Positions 1 through 8,511 of a DNA stretch of 64,000 nucleotides are shown here, piece by piece. Every line of letters starts with the position of its first letter. Positions within the stretch are counted from its first letter, which is position 1. Where the stretch lies: positions 1 to 64,000 of the forward strand of contig CASEVE010000001.1 of NCBI GenBank assembly GCA_949291295.1, read 5' to 3'. The position numbers and the translations under genes are program-made. The DNA is from an uncultured Olsenella sp. (lineage in GTDB: Bacteria > Actinomycetota > Coriobacteriia > Coriobacteriales > Atopobiaceae). Below the pieces are notes generated by a model, which made no database searches, was not told where the DNA came from, and was given only the letters and a program-made list of their open reading frames with translations.

Positions 1-654
1 GGAGACGTCGCGCGTGATGGAGAGGTTCTCGGCCTTGCGGGCGATCTTGTCGATCTCGTCCACGTAGACGATGCCAACCTGCGCGCGCTCCACGTCGCCG
101 TCGGCGGCGGTAATGAGCTTGAGCAGGATGTTTTCAACGTCCTCGCCCACATAGCCGGCCTCGGTGAGGGTGGTGGCGTCGGCGATGGCAAACGGCACCT
201 CGAGGAAGCGCGCGAGCGTCTGTGCGAGCAGCGTCTTGCCGGTGCCGGTGGGGCCCAGTAGCAAGATGTTGCTCTTTGCGATCTCAACCTCCTCGGCGCC
301 CTCCTCCACCTCGTCGTTTCCGGAGAGGATGCGGCGATAGTGGTTGTAGACGGCCACGCTCATGGCGCGCTTGGCCTGCTCCTGACCCATGACGTACTGG
401 GAGAGCTCGTCGTAGATCTCGTGCGGCGTTGGGAGGTTCTTGATGGGCGGCTCTGGGACCTCGTCGATCTCGGGCTCGTCGGCCACGTGATCAACCTCGT
501 CAATCATGTCGGAGCACGCGTGGACGCACTCGTCGCAGATGTAGACGCCACCCGGGCCCGCGATGAGCTTGCTCACCTGGCTGCGGGTCTTCCCGCAAAA
601 CGAGCAGAACATCTCGCCCGTTCCCGGTCCGCCGTACTGGTCGTTCGTGGCCAT
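1..654 (-). CDS. clpX: ClpX, ATP-binding subunit of ClpXP (partial)
   Basis: ATP-dependent unfoldase that recognises substrates and feeds them to the ClpP chamber in the cytoplasm. The first 218 codons are present; the C-terminal part lies beyond the window edge. The N-terminal zinc-binding domain is visible as CSFCGK followed by CDEC, which separates ClpX from ClpA and ClpC. The Walker A motif GPTGTGKT and the Walker B region IVYVDEIDK follow. The ATG is 3 nt past the clpP stop codon, so the two are almost certainly co-translated from one clpP-clpX message, downstream of tig. Nothing about the visible part is unusual. Identity is very secure; only the truncation by the window limits it. Confidence 0.97.
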   Translation of the reverse strand, partial: MATNDQYGGPGTGEMFCSFCGKTRSQVSKLIAGPGGVYICDECVHACSDMIDEVDHVADEPEIDEVPEPPIKNLPTPHEIYDELSQYVMGQEQAKRAMSVAVYNHYRRILSGNDEVEEGAEEVEIAKSNILLLGPTGTGKTLLAQTLARFLEVPFAIADATTLTEAGYVGEDVENILLKLITAADGDVERAQVGIVYVDEIDKIARKAENLSITRDVS

Positions 655-657
655 GTG

Positions 658-1275
658 CTACTCCTGGCTCTGCTCGGTGCGGGACGTGATGACCTTGTCA
701 ACAAGGCCGTAGGCGCAGGCCTCTGCGGCGCGCATGTAATTATCGCGTTCGGTGTCAGCGTTGATCTTCTCGATGGGCTGGCCGGTGGCCTCGGAGAGAA
801 TCTCGTTCAGACGCTGACGAATCCAGCGGGTCTCGTCTGCCACGATTTGGATGTCCGTCTGCTGTCCGGAGACGCCCGAGCTCGGCTGGTGGATGAGAAC
901 CATCGAGTTGGGCAGCGCGAGGCGCTTGCCCTTGGCGCCACAAGCGAGGATGGCGGCGCCCATGGAGGCAGCCATGCCAACGCAGATGGTGGAGACGTCG
1001 GGCTTGATGAAGTTCATCGTGTCGATGATGCCCAGACCCGCGTAGACGTCACCACCGGGCGAGTCGATGTAGAGCGCGATGTCCTTGTCGGGGTCCTGGC
1101 TCTCGAGGTGCAGGAGCTGCGCAATCACGAGGTTGGCGGAGTCACGCGTGACCTCCTCGCCAAGAAACACGATGCGGTCGTTGAGCAGGCGGGAGTAGAT
1201 GTCGTAGCTGCGCTCGCCGCGCGGGGTCTGCTCCACGACGTAGGGGATGAGTGGGATGTTGGTTGGCTGATGCAT
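658..1275 (-). CDS. clpP: ClpP, ATP-dependent Clp protease proteolytic subunit
   Basis: Serine protease subunit that forms the tetradecameric chamber used by ClpX and other Clp ATPases. The product is 205 residues, the normal size. The nucleophile serine lies in GMAASMGA, the catalytic histidine in LIHQPSSG, and the IDSPGGDV segment is typical. I chose the ATG at 1275 ([16 protein letters not shown]) because it matches the family N-terminus and has GGAG a few bases upstream. A longer reading to 1413 adds 46 low-complexity residues and is rejected. Order on the minus strand is tig, clpP, clpX, with 76 nt between tig and clpP and 3 nt between clpP and clpX. Confidence 0.97.
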   Translation of the reverse strand: MHQPTNIPLIPYVVEQTPRGERSYDIYSRLLNDRIVFLGEEVTRDSANLVIAQLLHLESQDPDKDIALYIDSPGGDVYAGLGIIDTMNFIKPDVSTICVGMAASMGAAILACGAKGKRLALPNSMVLIHQPSSGVSGQQTDIQIVADETRWIRQRLNEILSEATGQPIEKINADTERDNYMRAAEACAYGLVDKVITSRTEQSQE

Positions 1276-1351
1276 GCAGGCTCCGTTTCTTGTAGAAGGC
1301 CCCGGACGAGCTGGCTCGCCCGGGGCGCTCATGCCTTGCTGGTGCAAGAGG

Positions 1352-2707
1352 CTACTCGGCGTCCTCGGACTTATCGCCCTCGGCCGCGGCGGCGCGCTCG
1401 GCGACCTCGTCAACGATGTTCACCTTGGCGTTCTCGACCAGCCAGTCGAGGGCCTTGGTGCGGCGGATGGAATCGCGGATGGCGGGCAGGCGGCCCTGGT
1501 CCTTCCACTCCTTGATGGAGGCGTCGACGTCCTCGACGCCGGCCTTCTCAAACTCGGAGCGGACGTCCTCGTCCGTGGCGTCGAGGCCGAGCTTGGCGGC
1601 AACGGCGTCGAGCGCGAGGGACTGACGGGCGCGATCGTCGGCCTGAAGACGGAGGTCGGCGATGAAGTCGTCGGACTTGAGGCCGCGGGCGCGCAGGAAC
1701 ATGTCGAGGGACACGTTCTGGCGCTGAAGCTGGTTCAGGAACTCGGAGGCAAGCTCGTTGAAGACCTCGTTCTTGTAGTCCTCGGGGACAACCTCAAGAT
1801 CGAGAAGCTTGCCCACGGCGTCAACGACGCGGTCCTCCTTGAGGTTGGGGATCGTGGTCTTCTTGTCGGCCTCGATCTCCTCCTTGACGGCGGCGCGGAG
1901 GGCAGCAACGTCGTCATAGCCAAACTTCTTGGCAATCTCATCATCAAGCTCAGGCTTGACGGCCTTCTTGATGGCGTTGAGGGTCACCTTGACTGAGAAG
2001 GTGTGGGAGTGGACCTCGCCCTCGTGCTCGTGGCTGCGAGTCCACTCGATGGCCTTCTCCTCGCCCTTCTTCATCCCGACGATGCCATCCTGGAGCTGCT
2101 CGGGAATCTGCTGGCCGTCAAGCGCGAGGATGCGGTTCTTGCCGGCAAGGTGGCCAGCGCCGTCGACGTTCTCGATGTCAACGGAAACGATGTCGCCGGG
2201 CTCGGCGGCGCGGTCCTCGTCGATGTCCTCGTAGGTCACCTGGTAGTTGAGAAGCTGGTCGATCTGCCAGTTGATCTCGGCCTCGGTGGCCTCCTCGGGC
2301 GGGAGGTTAATCTCAGGGGCGTCATAGGAGGTGAGCTCCGCGGCAGGACGGACGCGAATCGTGGCGGAAACCACGTAGTCGGCGCCCTGGGCGGCAAACT
2401 CGGGATCGGCGTCCTCCGGGCCAAAGTTCACGCGACCCACGGGGGTGAGGTCAAGCTCCTCGAGCATGAGGGGCTCGATGGCGGTGAGGAGGTCGTTTGT
2501 GGCCTGGGCAAGCACAGCCTCGCGGCCGATGATGCCGTCGATCACCGGGCGCGGCGCGTGACCGCGACGGAAGCCCTGGAAGTTGTACTTCTTGGCGATG
2601 TCCTTGTAGGTCTTGGCGATTGCCTTGTCCACGTCGGCGGATGCGACGGTAACCGTGGCGGCCACCTTCTCGTCGACGGGCTTCTCAGCGGTAACGGTGA
2701 TCTTCAA
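1352..2707 (-). CDS. tig: Trigger factor, ribosome-associated chaperone and PPIase
   Basis: Folding helper that binds the ribosome near the exit tunnel. The 451 residues hold an N-terminal ribosome-binding domain with the signature [12 protein letters not shown], where E. coli has a GFRxGK-type loop. A central FKBP-like domain (about 165-245) and an acidic C-terminal chaperone domain follow, ending in a low-complexity Glu/Ala tail. The best start is TTG at 2707, giving (M)[15 protein letters not shown], with GGAGG four to five bases upstream; no ATG is placed better. An in-frame extension to 2875 runs through the tRNA-Leu gene and is rejected. It is first in the tig-clpP-clpX cluster. Confidence 0.96.
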   Translation of the reverse strand: MKITVTAEKPVDEKVAATVTVASADVDKAIAKTYKDIAKKYNFQGFRRGHAPRPVIDGIIGREAVLAQATNDLLTAIEPLMLEELDLTPVGRVNFGPEDADPEFAAQGADYVVSATIRVRPAAELTSYDAPEINLPPEEATEAEINWQIDQLLNYQVTYEDIDEDRAAEPGDIVSVDIENVDGAGHLAGKNRILALDGQQIPEQLQDGIVGMKKGEEKAIEWTRSHEHEGEVHSHTFSVKVTLNAIKKAVKPELDDEIAKKFGYDDVAALRAAVKEEIEADKKTTIPNLKEDRVVDAVGKLLDLEVVPEDYKNEVFNELASEFLNQLQRQNVSLDMFLRARGLKSDDFIADLRLQADDRARQSLALDAVAAKLGLDATDEDVRSEFEKAGVEDVDASIKEWKDQGRLPAIRDSIRRTKALDWLVENAKVNIVDEVAERAAAAEGDKSEDAE

Positions 2708-2782
2708 CGTTCCTCCAGTGTCTCGTACGTGCCGGGCGGGAGCGCACAGGCTACCTGCCATTTTGCCTTGCTTCAGTGCGGG

Positions 2783-2866
2783 TGCGGGCGAAAGGACTCG
2801 AACCTTCACGGGGTCTCCCCCACTGGAACCTAAATCCAGCGTGTCTACCAGTTCCACCACGCCCGC
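2783..2866 (-). tRNA. tRNA-Leu (anticodon TAG)
   Basis: Cloverleaf on the minus strand with acceptor stem GCGGGCG/CGCCCGC, anticodon stem CTGGA/TCCAG around the loop TTTAGGT (TAG at 34-36), a long class II variable arm and a TTCGAGT T-loop. The long variable arm and the anticodon identify leucine. CCA is not encoded. It lies directly upstream of tig. Confidence 0.95.
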
Positions 2867-2956
2867 AGATTGCACAGCCTTATGAATATACCAAACTTTT
2901 GTCTTATACCCAGCGTGGACGGGATATTACCGTCTCTCCATGTTCTTCTCGCGCAC

Positions 2957-2983
2957 GATACGAAGGGACAGTCCCTTTGTATC
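2957..2983. repeat. Palindrome, family D copy 1 (AAGGGACAGTCCCTT core)
   Basis: Short palindrome with core AAGGGACAGTCCCTT inside a GATAC...GTATC frame, with one mismatched pair. Three close relatives lie at 17689-17715, 22234-22260 and 23272-23298. This copy is intergenic, upstream of tRNA-Leu, and is followed by unrelated sequence with no recognisable gene up to 3274. Confidence 0.85.
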
Positions 2984-3274
2984 CAAATGCGCTGATCCTA
3001 GCTACCAGCCGTAACCTGCCCGTAGGTCCCTGAGCGGACGGTAGGCCGAGAACACGGCACGTCAGACAAAATGCGAGCTCAACAACCCAGCGGAACGCGA
3101 TGACGACAACAGCCATCCGCCAGCACCTCGCCAACTTCGCTACAGCCACTCCCCCTGAGGCTCTCTCGCTGTGAGGAGCTTGTTTCTCAAACGGAGGCAG
3201 CCTCACGATCTCGGTCAGCGACCACTCCAAAGACGAGATCGAAGAATTATGACCATCGCTTTTCATCACCTGTA

Positions 3275-3498
3275 TGCGCAAAAACCTCGTTCGTGCCACA
3301 AACGGCGGTTCCCGTGTGCAAAAGTGGCGTTCGCGCCACATCAAACTAGCCTCTCAGGACAATTTTGATTCGGGATTTTATGTTGTTATCTTGGCTTTTA
3401 CACCTTCGATACTTTGCGTACTCCTGAAAACATGTGGCACGAGTGAGGACTTTGCACAAAGGTCTGCTGATTTGTGGCATGAGCGGAGATTTTGCGCA
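3275..3498. repeat. Twin-arm inverted element, copy 1 (26-14-26-92-26-14-26)
   Basis: Four 26-nt units share the pattern TGTGGCACGAG...TTTTGCRCA. Two read on the minus strand (3275-3300 and 3315-3340) and two on the plus strand (3433-3458 and 3473-3498). The 26-mers within each arm are 14 nt apart and the arms are 92 nt apart. The 14-nt spacers are not complementary, so a folded form would have two 26-bp stems separated by an internal loop. An element with the same geometry lies at 32374-32596. No credible gene lies between 2867 and 3530. Confidence 0.88.
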
Positions 3499-3530
3499 TG
3501 CGGGGTCTTGAGGGAATCGCTTCCTCAGCG

Positions 3531-4409
3531 TTACAGCGGAAGGCTGACCTCGGCGGCAAAGATTCCGGGTTCGTTGGCGAGGTTGAGAAACCCCTCATAC
3601 TTTTCCACCACTGCTGCCACGCGTTTCATGCCCAAACCGTGGTTACCGCGCTTCTCGGTGATGTAGTTGCGTGCGTTGAAGCTGGGGTCCTCCACGGCGG
3701 AGTTCTGTAGGCTCACGTAGAGCTGCGAGCCACGCGCAGCAATATAGACGCGCAGCCATCGCTCGCCTTCGTACAGCTTCTCACAGGACTCGAGCGCGTT
3801 GTCGAGGAGGTTGCCCCAAATCACGCAAAGGTCCACGTCGTCCACCGTCAACGCCTCCGGCACCACGGCCTTGCAGGTCACTGTCACGCCGCCCTTCTCG
3901 GCGAGGCTAAGCTTTGAGTTCAAGATGGCGTCCACCATGAGGTTGCCAGACTTGACGTAGGTGTCCACGCGGTCGAGGTCGCGCTCCAGCTCGTCGAGGT
4001 AAGCCGAGAGCTCCTTAAGGTGCCCGGCAGCAAGGTCGGCCTTCATGACCTGCAGGTGGTTGTGGTAGTCATGCCGCCAGCCGCGCATGTCCAGGTAAAT
4101 GCCTCGAATCTCGTCGTACTGGCGCGAGAGGACCTCCTGCTGGAAGCGCTCCGTCGAGGTCTCGAACCCGCGGCGCAGGCGCTCGAAGCCGCCTGTAAGC
4201 AGCAGGTAGACGAAAAGCTCCACCGCAAGCGCGCCCGCGGCGACCATAGGCTTGGCCAGGGCAACCGCGGCCGAGGAGAGCGCGAACACGCAGGCGAGAA
4301 GTGCCGTCTCACGGAGGCTCGCGCTCCCCCGCCGGCGAGCCGGAAGCACGAACATCAACCAGAGCGGGGCTCCGACAATCGCTGCAGCAACGCCTGCCGG
4401 GCGTGCCAC
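3531..4409 (-). CDS. GHKL-family sensor histidine kinase, N-terminally short
   Basis: Membrane sensor kinase of the AgrC/LytS-like GHKL class. Residues 1-75 give about three hydrophobic segments. Then come a coiled region, an H-box with RHDYHNHLQ (phospho-acceptor His), an N-box WGNLLDNALE, and a G-box near GNHGLGMKR. Relatives usually have five to seven membrane helices, so this one looks shortened at the N-terminus. The start is a GTG at 4409 with only a weak upstream purine run, and there is an in-frame stop a short way upstream. No LytTR or other response regulator is adjacent, so its partner is encoded elsewhere or lost. The 3' end lies 33 nt from the twin-arm repeat. Confidence 0.8.
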   Translation of the reverse strand: MARPAGVAAAIVGAPLWLMFVLPARRRGSASLRETALLACVFALSSAAVALAKPMVAAGALAVELFVYLLLTGGFERLRRGFETSTERFQQEVLSRQYDEIRGIYLDMRGWRHDYHNHLQVMKADLAAGHLKELSAYLDELERDLDRVDTYVKSGNLMVDAILNSKLSLAEKGGVTVTCKAVVPEALTVDDVDLCVIWGNLLDNALESCEKLYEGERWLRVYIAARGSQLYVSLQNSAVEDPSFNARNYITEKRGNHGLGMKRVAAVVEKYEGFLNLANEPGIFAAEVSLPL

Positions 4410-4498
4410 CCTTGGCCGAGCACTCCCAGAAAGCCGAGAAGAACCTCAAGTCCATACCTTAGAATTGTGTTCACATTCCGCGCGTCGAGGGAGGCTGC

Positions 4499-4969
4499 AT
4501 GGCAAAGGCCTGTCTTGGCAGGACGTCCTACGCCATCGTGTTCTGCTTGGTCATTGTGCTGGTGCTTCTCGCCTCTGGCCTCGGCTTCGTTACCGACATG
4601 CCCCTCAAGGGCCTCGACCCCGACGACGTCACCTCCATCACCCTGTCGGACGCCATGGGCGCGAACGAGCCCATCGCCCTCGAGGACGAGGACCGGGACC
4701 CCGTTCTCGCCGCGCTCGCGGAGCTCAGGGGGAGGCGCTTCGGCGCCGAGCAAGAGCTCAGGGACCTCCAGCTCATGGGCAGTCCGGCCGTCTACACACT
4801 GGAGACGACCTCAAACGGGACCATCGAGGTGCAGCTCGTCAGCTACGAAGGTGAGTCGTTCTTCTCGGTCGACGGCTCTTGGCGAAAGGCCACCGACGAC
4901 CAGGGGCCCATTACGTACCTAGTCGATCTCAACCAAGAGTACGCCGTTCGGAGCTACGCCAAGGAGTGA
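4499..4969 (+). CDS. Membrane-anchored protein of unknown function
   Basis: 156 residues that I do not recognise. One N-terminal hydrophobic helix (about residues 10-32) would anchor a short extracytoplasmic domain rich in acidic residues, apparently of mixed strands. The ATG at 4499 is preceded by GGGAGG at good spacing. It ends 7 nt before the next gene, a lipoprotein, and the two are probably one operon. Its upstream region is shared with the divergent kinase at 3531-4409. Confidence 0.75.
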   Translation: MAKACLGRTSYAIVFCLVIVLVLLASGLGFVTDMPLKGLDPDDVTSITLSDAMGANEPIALEDEDRDPVLAALAELRGRRFGAEQELRDLQLMGSPAVYTLETTSNGTIEVQLVSYEGESFFSVDGSWRKATDDQGPITYLVDLNQEYAVRSYAKE

Positions 4970-4976
4970 GTAAAAC

Positions 4977-5852
4977 ATGACGCGACGCGAAGTCCTTCTC
5001 GCACTGCTGTGCGCGGTCTGCTTGGCCGTACTGCCCGGATGCTCGGACGAGCTTATGGTCGGCGGCGCAAACGGCCCCGTCAGTCACAACGAACGCGCGC
5101 TCGTCCTCTCGGTTGACGAGGAGAGCCAGACCGCAGAGGTGCGCATCCTCGAGCGTCCGGACGACCTCACGCTCACATGGGGCACGCACCCGGCGGGCGC
5201 CGAGGGCACGGCGGACTTCTCCGAGTGGGGCTCGTCCGGCCTCCCAGAGGTGGGTGACGACGTGATTCTCAAGTGGATCGGGATTCCGGCCGAGGAGAGC
5301 TCCTTCCCCATCCTGGTCAACAGCTGGGAGCCCACCGTCAGCTTCTACGAGTCGCTCGACGACGCGCACGAGGTGCGTCTCCCCGCGTCCATGCTGAGGT
5401 TCTTCTCGCAGTCCGCCGAGGAGCTGGTCGCAGACTTCGAGGAGGAGCCGGAGCTCGCGCTTGAGGCGCGCGCGGACGGCGAGGACCTGGTGCTCACGTT
5501 CACCGGCAAGCAGCTTGCGGACTACCGCGCGGACGTCGAGCAGAGCCTCGCGGACTACGTCTCCTCGCTGCAGGACGCGGAGGACGTGGGCGCGGTGGAG
5601 GTCGCGGACGACCACGCGTCCGTCACCATAACCGCCTCTCCCGTGCTTCTCGACAAGCCGCTGCTCGTGGGCCAGGCGTTCATGGCCATCCCCGGGATGT
5701 GCGCCACCCTGCAGGCGCTCGACGGGGCCACAGACTGGCACGTCGATATCACCGTCATCGACGCCGAGAAGAACGTGGAGGTCGCACGCGTCACGCTGCC
5801 GGAAGAGTCCGTGACCATCACAGCCGAGAGCTGGGCCGAGGCTGTTGGCTAG
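4977..5852 (+). CDS. Putative lipoprotein of unknown function
   Basis: 291 residues. The N-terminus has a type II signal peptide with the lipobox LPGC (Cys at about residue 22), so the mature protein should be lipid-anchored outside the membrane. The rest is acidic and soluble-looking, with no domain I can name. It follows the membrane-anchored protein at 4499-4969 by 7 nt, with a purine-rich AAGGAG within the end of that gene serving as ribosome binding site. It converges on the ABC exporter gene with 3 nt between the stop codons, leaving no room for a separate terminator. Confidence 0.8.
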   Translation: MTRREVLLALLCAVCLAVLPGCSDELMVGGANGPVSHNERALVLSVDEESQTAEVRILERPDDLTLTWGTHPAGAEGTADFSEWGSSGLPEVGDDVILKWIGIPAEESSFPILVNSWEPTVSFYESLDDAHEVRLPASMLRFFSQSAEELVADFEEEPELALEARADGEDLVLTFTGKQLADYRADVEQSLADYVSSLQDAEDVGAVEVADDHASVTITASPVLLDKPLLVGQAFMAIPGMCATLQALDGATDWHVDITVIDAEKNVEVARVTLPEESVTITAESWAEAVG

Positions 5853-5855
5853 CCC

Positions 5856-7574
5856 TCACCCGGAAACGGCGCAGAGGCCGGCGAAGTAGCCGCCTGCCGC
5901 AGCGAGCTCGGCATAAGTGCCCCGTTCGACCACGCGGCCCTCGCGCAGGACGAAGATCTTGTCGTAGCGCGCAAGCAGCGCCGGCTCCAGCCGGTGCGTC
6001 ACCACCAGGCGCGTGGGCCCCTCGAGGTCCAGGATCGCGCCCGCCACCTCGGAGGCCGTCCTCGCGTCCAGCGCCGACGTCGCCTCGTCGACGAGAAGGA
6101 CCGGCGTCTCTCGCAGCAGCGCACGTGCGATGGAGACGCGCTGCCGCTCCCCTCCCGAGAGGTTGGCGCCGCCCTCGCCGCATGCGTACCCCAGGCCCTT
6201 CTCGGCGACGAGCTCACCTAGGCCCGCGCGGCGGCACGCGTCCAGCACGGCGGCCTCGGGGAAGTCACGGAACATCGTCACGTTGTTTCCGAGCGTGTCG
6301 TCGAAGAGGAAGACCTGCTGGTCGATGAGGCCCATGAGGTCGCAGAGGCTCCCGGCGTCGACGTCGCGCAGCTCGTGGCCGCCCACGCGGACGCTGCCCG
6401 CGTAGCCGTCCTCCCCGCCCATGAGGAGGTTGAGCAGCGTGGACTTGCCGCTTCCGGAGGCGCCCACGAGCGCGTAGCGGCCGCCCGGGGCGAGCTCCAG
6501 GTTCACGTCGGAGAGCACGGGCTCCCCGCCGTCGTAGGCAAACCCCACATGGTCCAGCACGACGCCGCCCGCAAGGTCGCGCCCGACCCTCTCGCCGCGG
6601 CGCGCCTCGTTCCTCTCGGCCGCCGCCGCGAGCTTCTCGATGAGGCCCGCGGCGGCACGGCGGCTCGCCAGGAACTGCGGCAGCACGTTGATGGGCATGA
6701 TGAGGTAGTTGCACAGGTTCACGAAGACGAGCACCGTGCCGGCCGTGACCTCGCCCGTGACGGCGAGCCACGCGCCCGCGAGGAAGACGCCGAACTGCAG
6801 GAGCGACCCGCAGAGGTTCTCGCTTACCGCGCCGATCAGGCACTCCCACCAGTAGCGGCGGCGCTTGAGGCCCTCAACCTCGGCGTTGGCCTCGTCGAAG
6901 AGCCGGCGCGCCTCGGCCTCCGCGCGGAAGGCCTTGACCACGGAGAAGCCCGCGAGCAGGTCGCGCAGGCGGGAGACGAAGCGCTCGTTGCCGGCCGAGA
7001 CCGCCCGCTCGCGCTCCCCCATCTCGCGCCCCATGGCCACCGACACGGCGAGCGGCGCCGCGCTGAGCGCCACGGCCACCGCCGTGAGCGGCACCGAGAG
7101 CGCGAGCATCATCGTGAGCGACCCCACGAGCAGCAGGGCGTGGTAAACGATGAGGAAGCCGCGCTTGAGGTAGCCCTCCTCGATGGAGGTCACGTCGTTG
7201 GTGAGCAGCGAGAGGTAGCTGCCCGTGTTCTCGCGGGCAAAGGCGCGCACGCCCTTCTCGGAGAGGCGCTCGAACGCGAGCGACTTGTACTGCGCGAGCG
7301 CACGGTAGACGAAGGCGCACTTGGCACGGTACATCCCGAGGCTCACGGCGAGCGACACCGCGAGGAAGGCAGAGCAGAACACGGCCAAGCGCACGAGGGC
7401 GGAGGCGTCGCCGGTGCCGATGACGTCGATGATTCGGCCGAGTAGCCACGACCCAATGAGCGCGGCGGGCACGTCGAGCACCGTAAGCGCGAGGGCGACA
7501 GCAAGGTTGAGACGGTTGTCACGATAGAACGCGCGGACGTAGTCGCGCGCGGCGGCGGACATGGTCGACTTCAT
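5856..7574 (-). CDS. ABC exporter half-transporter (membrane domain fused to ATPase)
   Basis: 572 residues in the usual type I exporter order: six transmembrane helices in about residues 15-310, then a nucleotide-binding domain. Walker A is GASGSGKST, the signature is LSGGERQ, Walker B is VLLVDEATSALD and the switch histidine is in VTHRL, so the ATPase looks intact. It would act as a homodimer or with a second half encoded elsewhere; no second half is adjacent. The substrate cannot be told from sequence. The ATG at 7574 has GGGAG upstream. Confidence 0.9.
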   Translation of the reverse strand: MKSTMSAAARDYVRAFYRDNRLNLAVALALTVLDVPAALIGSWLLGRIIDVIGTGDASALVRLAVFCSAFLAVSLAVSLGMYRAKCAFVYRALAQYKSLAFERLSEKGVRAFARENTGSYLSLLTNDVTSIEEGYLKRGFLIVYHALLLVGSLTMMLALSVPLTAVAVALSAAPLAVSVAMGREMGERERAVSAGNERFVSRLRDLLAGFSVVKAFRAEAEARRLFDEANAEVEGLKRRRYWWECLIGAVSENLCGSLLQFGVFLAGAWLAVTGEVTAGTVLVFVNLCNYLIMPINVLPQFLASRRAAAGLIEKLAAAAERNEARRGERVGRDLAGGVVLDHVGFAYDGGEPVLSDVNLELAPGGRYALVGASGSGKSTLLNLLMGGEDGYAGSVRVGGHELRDVDAGSLCDLMGLIDQQVFLFDDTLGNNVTMFRDFPEAAVLDACRRAGLGELVAEKGLGYACGEGGANLSGGERQRVSIARALLRETPVLLVDEATSALDARTASEVAGAILDLEGPTRLVVTHRLEPALLARYDKIFVLREGRVVERGTYAELAAAGGYFAGLCAVSG

Positions 7575-7937
7575 GGTCTTCTCCCATCAGGCGGAACTGA
7601 CATGTCGAGAAGGACCTAGAGCATGTCGACCTTTCGCCGGGTACAGTACGCTACCACCCTACAATGCAGCTCCGACACTAGCAAGCCTCACTCGGCAAGT
7701 GGAGGCGAGCGGCAAAAGGCTACCTGCCGGCACCTATATGTGTCGGCTCGTCAGGGCATCCAAGACCGCACTTCTCGGCAAACGCCGAGAAGAACCCGGC
7801 ACTTCTCGCTTCAAAGCATCAAATATGCCGACACTCCTCGCCGACACTCATATGTGTCGGCCGCACAGCGACCTTCCAGCGGTAAGCGTTACCAAACGCC
7901 TATCTTTCACTATGATTGACGCGTCGAAGGGACTCCC
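7575..7937. other. Intergenic region with TGTCGG-type inverted repeats
   Basis: Region between divergent genes with no convincing ORF. It holds several short inverted repeats built on CCGACAC/GTGTCGG, the clearest near 7843-7862, with a related partial copy near 7733-7752. It also holds a small hairpin CTTCTCGGC/GCCGAGAAG near 7771-7792. Related TGTCGG hairpins occur at 14616-14690. Confidence 0.6.
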
Positions 7938-8429
7938 ATGACTCAGATTCTTCCCCTCGCCCCCGAGGACATCCCGGAAAAGGCGGCAGTTCATGCGCAG
8001 ACGTGGCAGGAGACATACCGGGGACTGCTTCCGGACGAGCTCAACGACACAATCACGCCGCAGTTCGCCGAGGACGTCACGCGCCGGCTCACCAGCCTGC
8101 GCACGCTCGTGGCAAAGATTGACGGGAGAATCGTCGGATACATCAGCTGGTCGGACCGGAGCCGAGAGCACTTCAGCGTCGACGGCGCGGCCGAGATCGG
8201 CAACCTCTATGTCCTCCGGGAGTTCCAGGGACGAGGCGTCGGCCGCGCGCTCCTTGAGACGGCACTCTCGCGCATCGGCGAGCGAGACGTCGTGCTGAGC
8301 GCGTTCTCCTCGAACGCCGCCGCGCTCGGCTTCTACGAGCATATGGGGTTCGAGAGGACCGGGGTCACCTTCGACGAGGGGTCCATGGAGGAGACCGAGC
8401 TGGTCCTTCGGCACAAGGGTGGCGCTTGA
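7938..8429 (+). CDS. GNAT-family N-acetyltransferase
   Basis: 163 residues with the GNAT fold. The acetyl-CoA binding motif A is visible as LYVLREFQGRGVGRALLE (consensus Q/RxxGxG/A), and motif B as AALGFYEHMGFERTG. These enzymes acetylate amines on small molecules or protein N-termini; the substrate is unknown. The ATG at 7938 follows AAGGGACTCCC. The gene ends shortly before a strong hairpin at 8455-8492. Confidence 0.88.
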   Translation: MTQILPLAPEDIPEKAAVHAQTWQETYRGLLPDELNDTITPQFAEDVTRRLTSLRTLVAKIDGRIVGYISWSDRSREHFSVDGAAEIGNLYVLREFQGRGVGRALLETALSRIGERDVVLSAFSSNAAALGFYEHMGFERTGVTFDEGSMEETELVLRHKGGA

Positions 8430-8454
8430 CCGCACGCACCCCGGATAGACAGCA

Positions 8455-8492
8455 AGGAGGGGCGGGCCGCTCACCTGCGGCTCGCCCCCTTC
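8455..8492. terminator. Bidirectional terminator hairpin between convergent genes
   Basis: GC-rich inverted repeat, roughly GGGGCGGGCCGC then a short loop then GCGGCTCGCCCC, flanked by A- and T-containing sequence. It lies between the convergent acetyltransferase (ends 8429) and DUF4179 gene (ends 8512). Confidence 0.7.
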
Positions 8493-8511
8493 ATCACAAG
8501 CTACATCGGTC

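Noticed and set aside
1274-1996. Plus-strand frames opposite tig and clpP
   Set aside because: Antisense shadows; the minus-strand genes are unambiguous.
2904-3344. 146-codon frame on the minus strand
   Set aside because: It starts inside the twin-arm element and ends across a family D palindrome; no ribosome binding site and no family-like sequence.
3275-3498. CRISPR array (26-nt repeats with 14-nt spacers)
   Set aside because: Only two units per arm, the arms are on opposite strands, spacers are far shorter than CRISPR spacers, and no cas gene is near.
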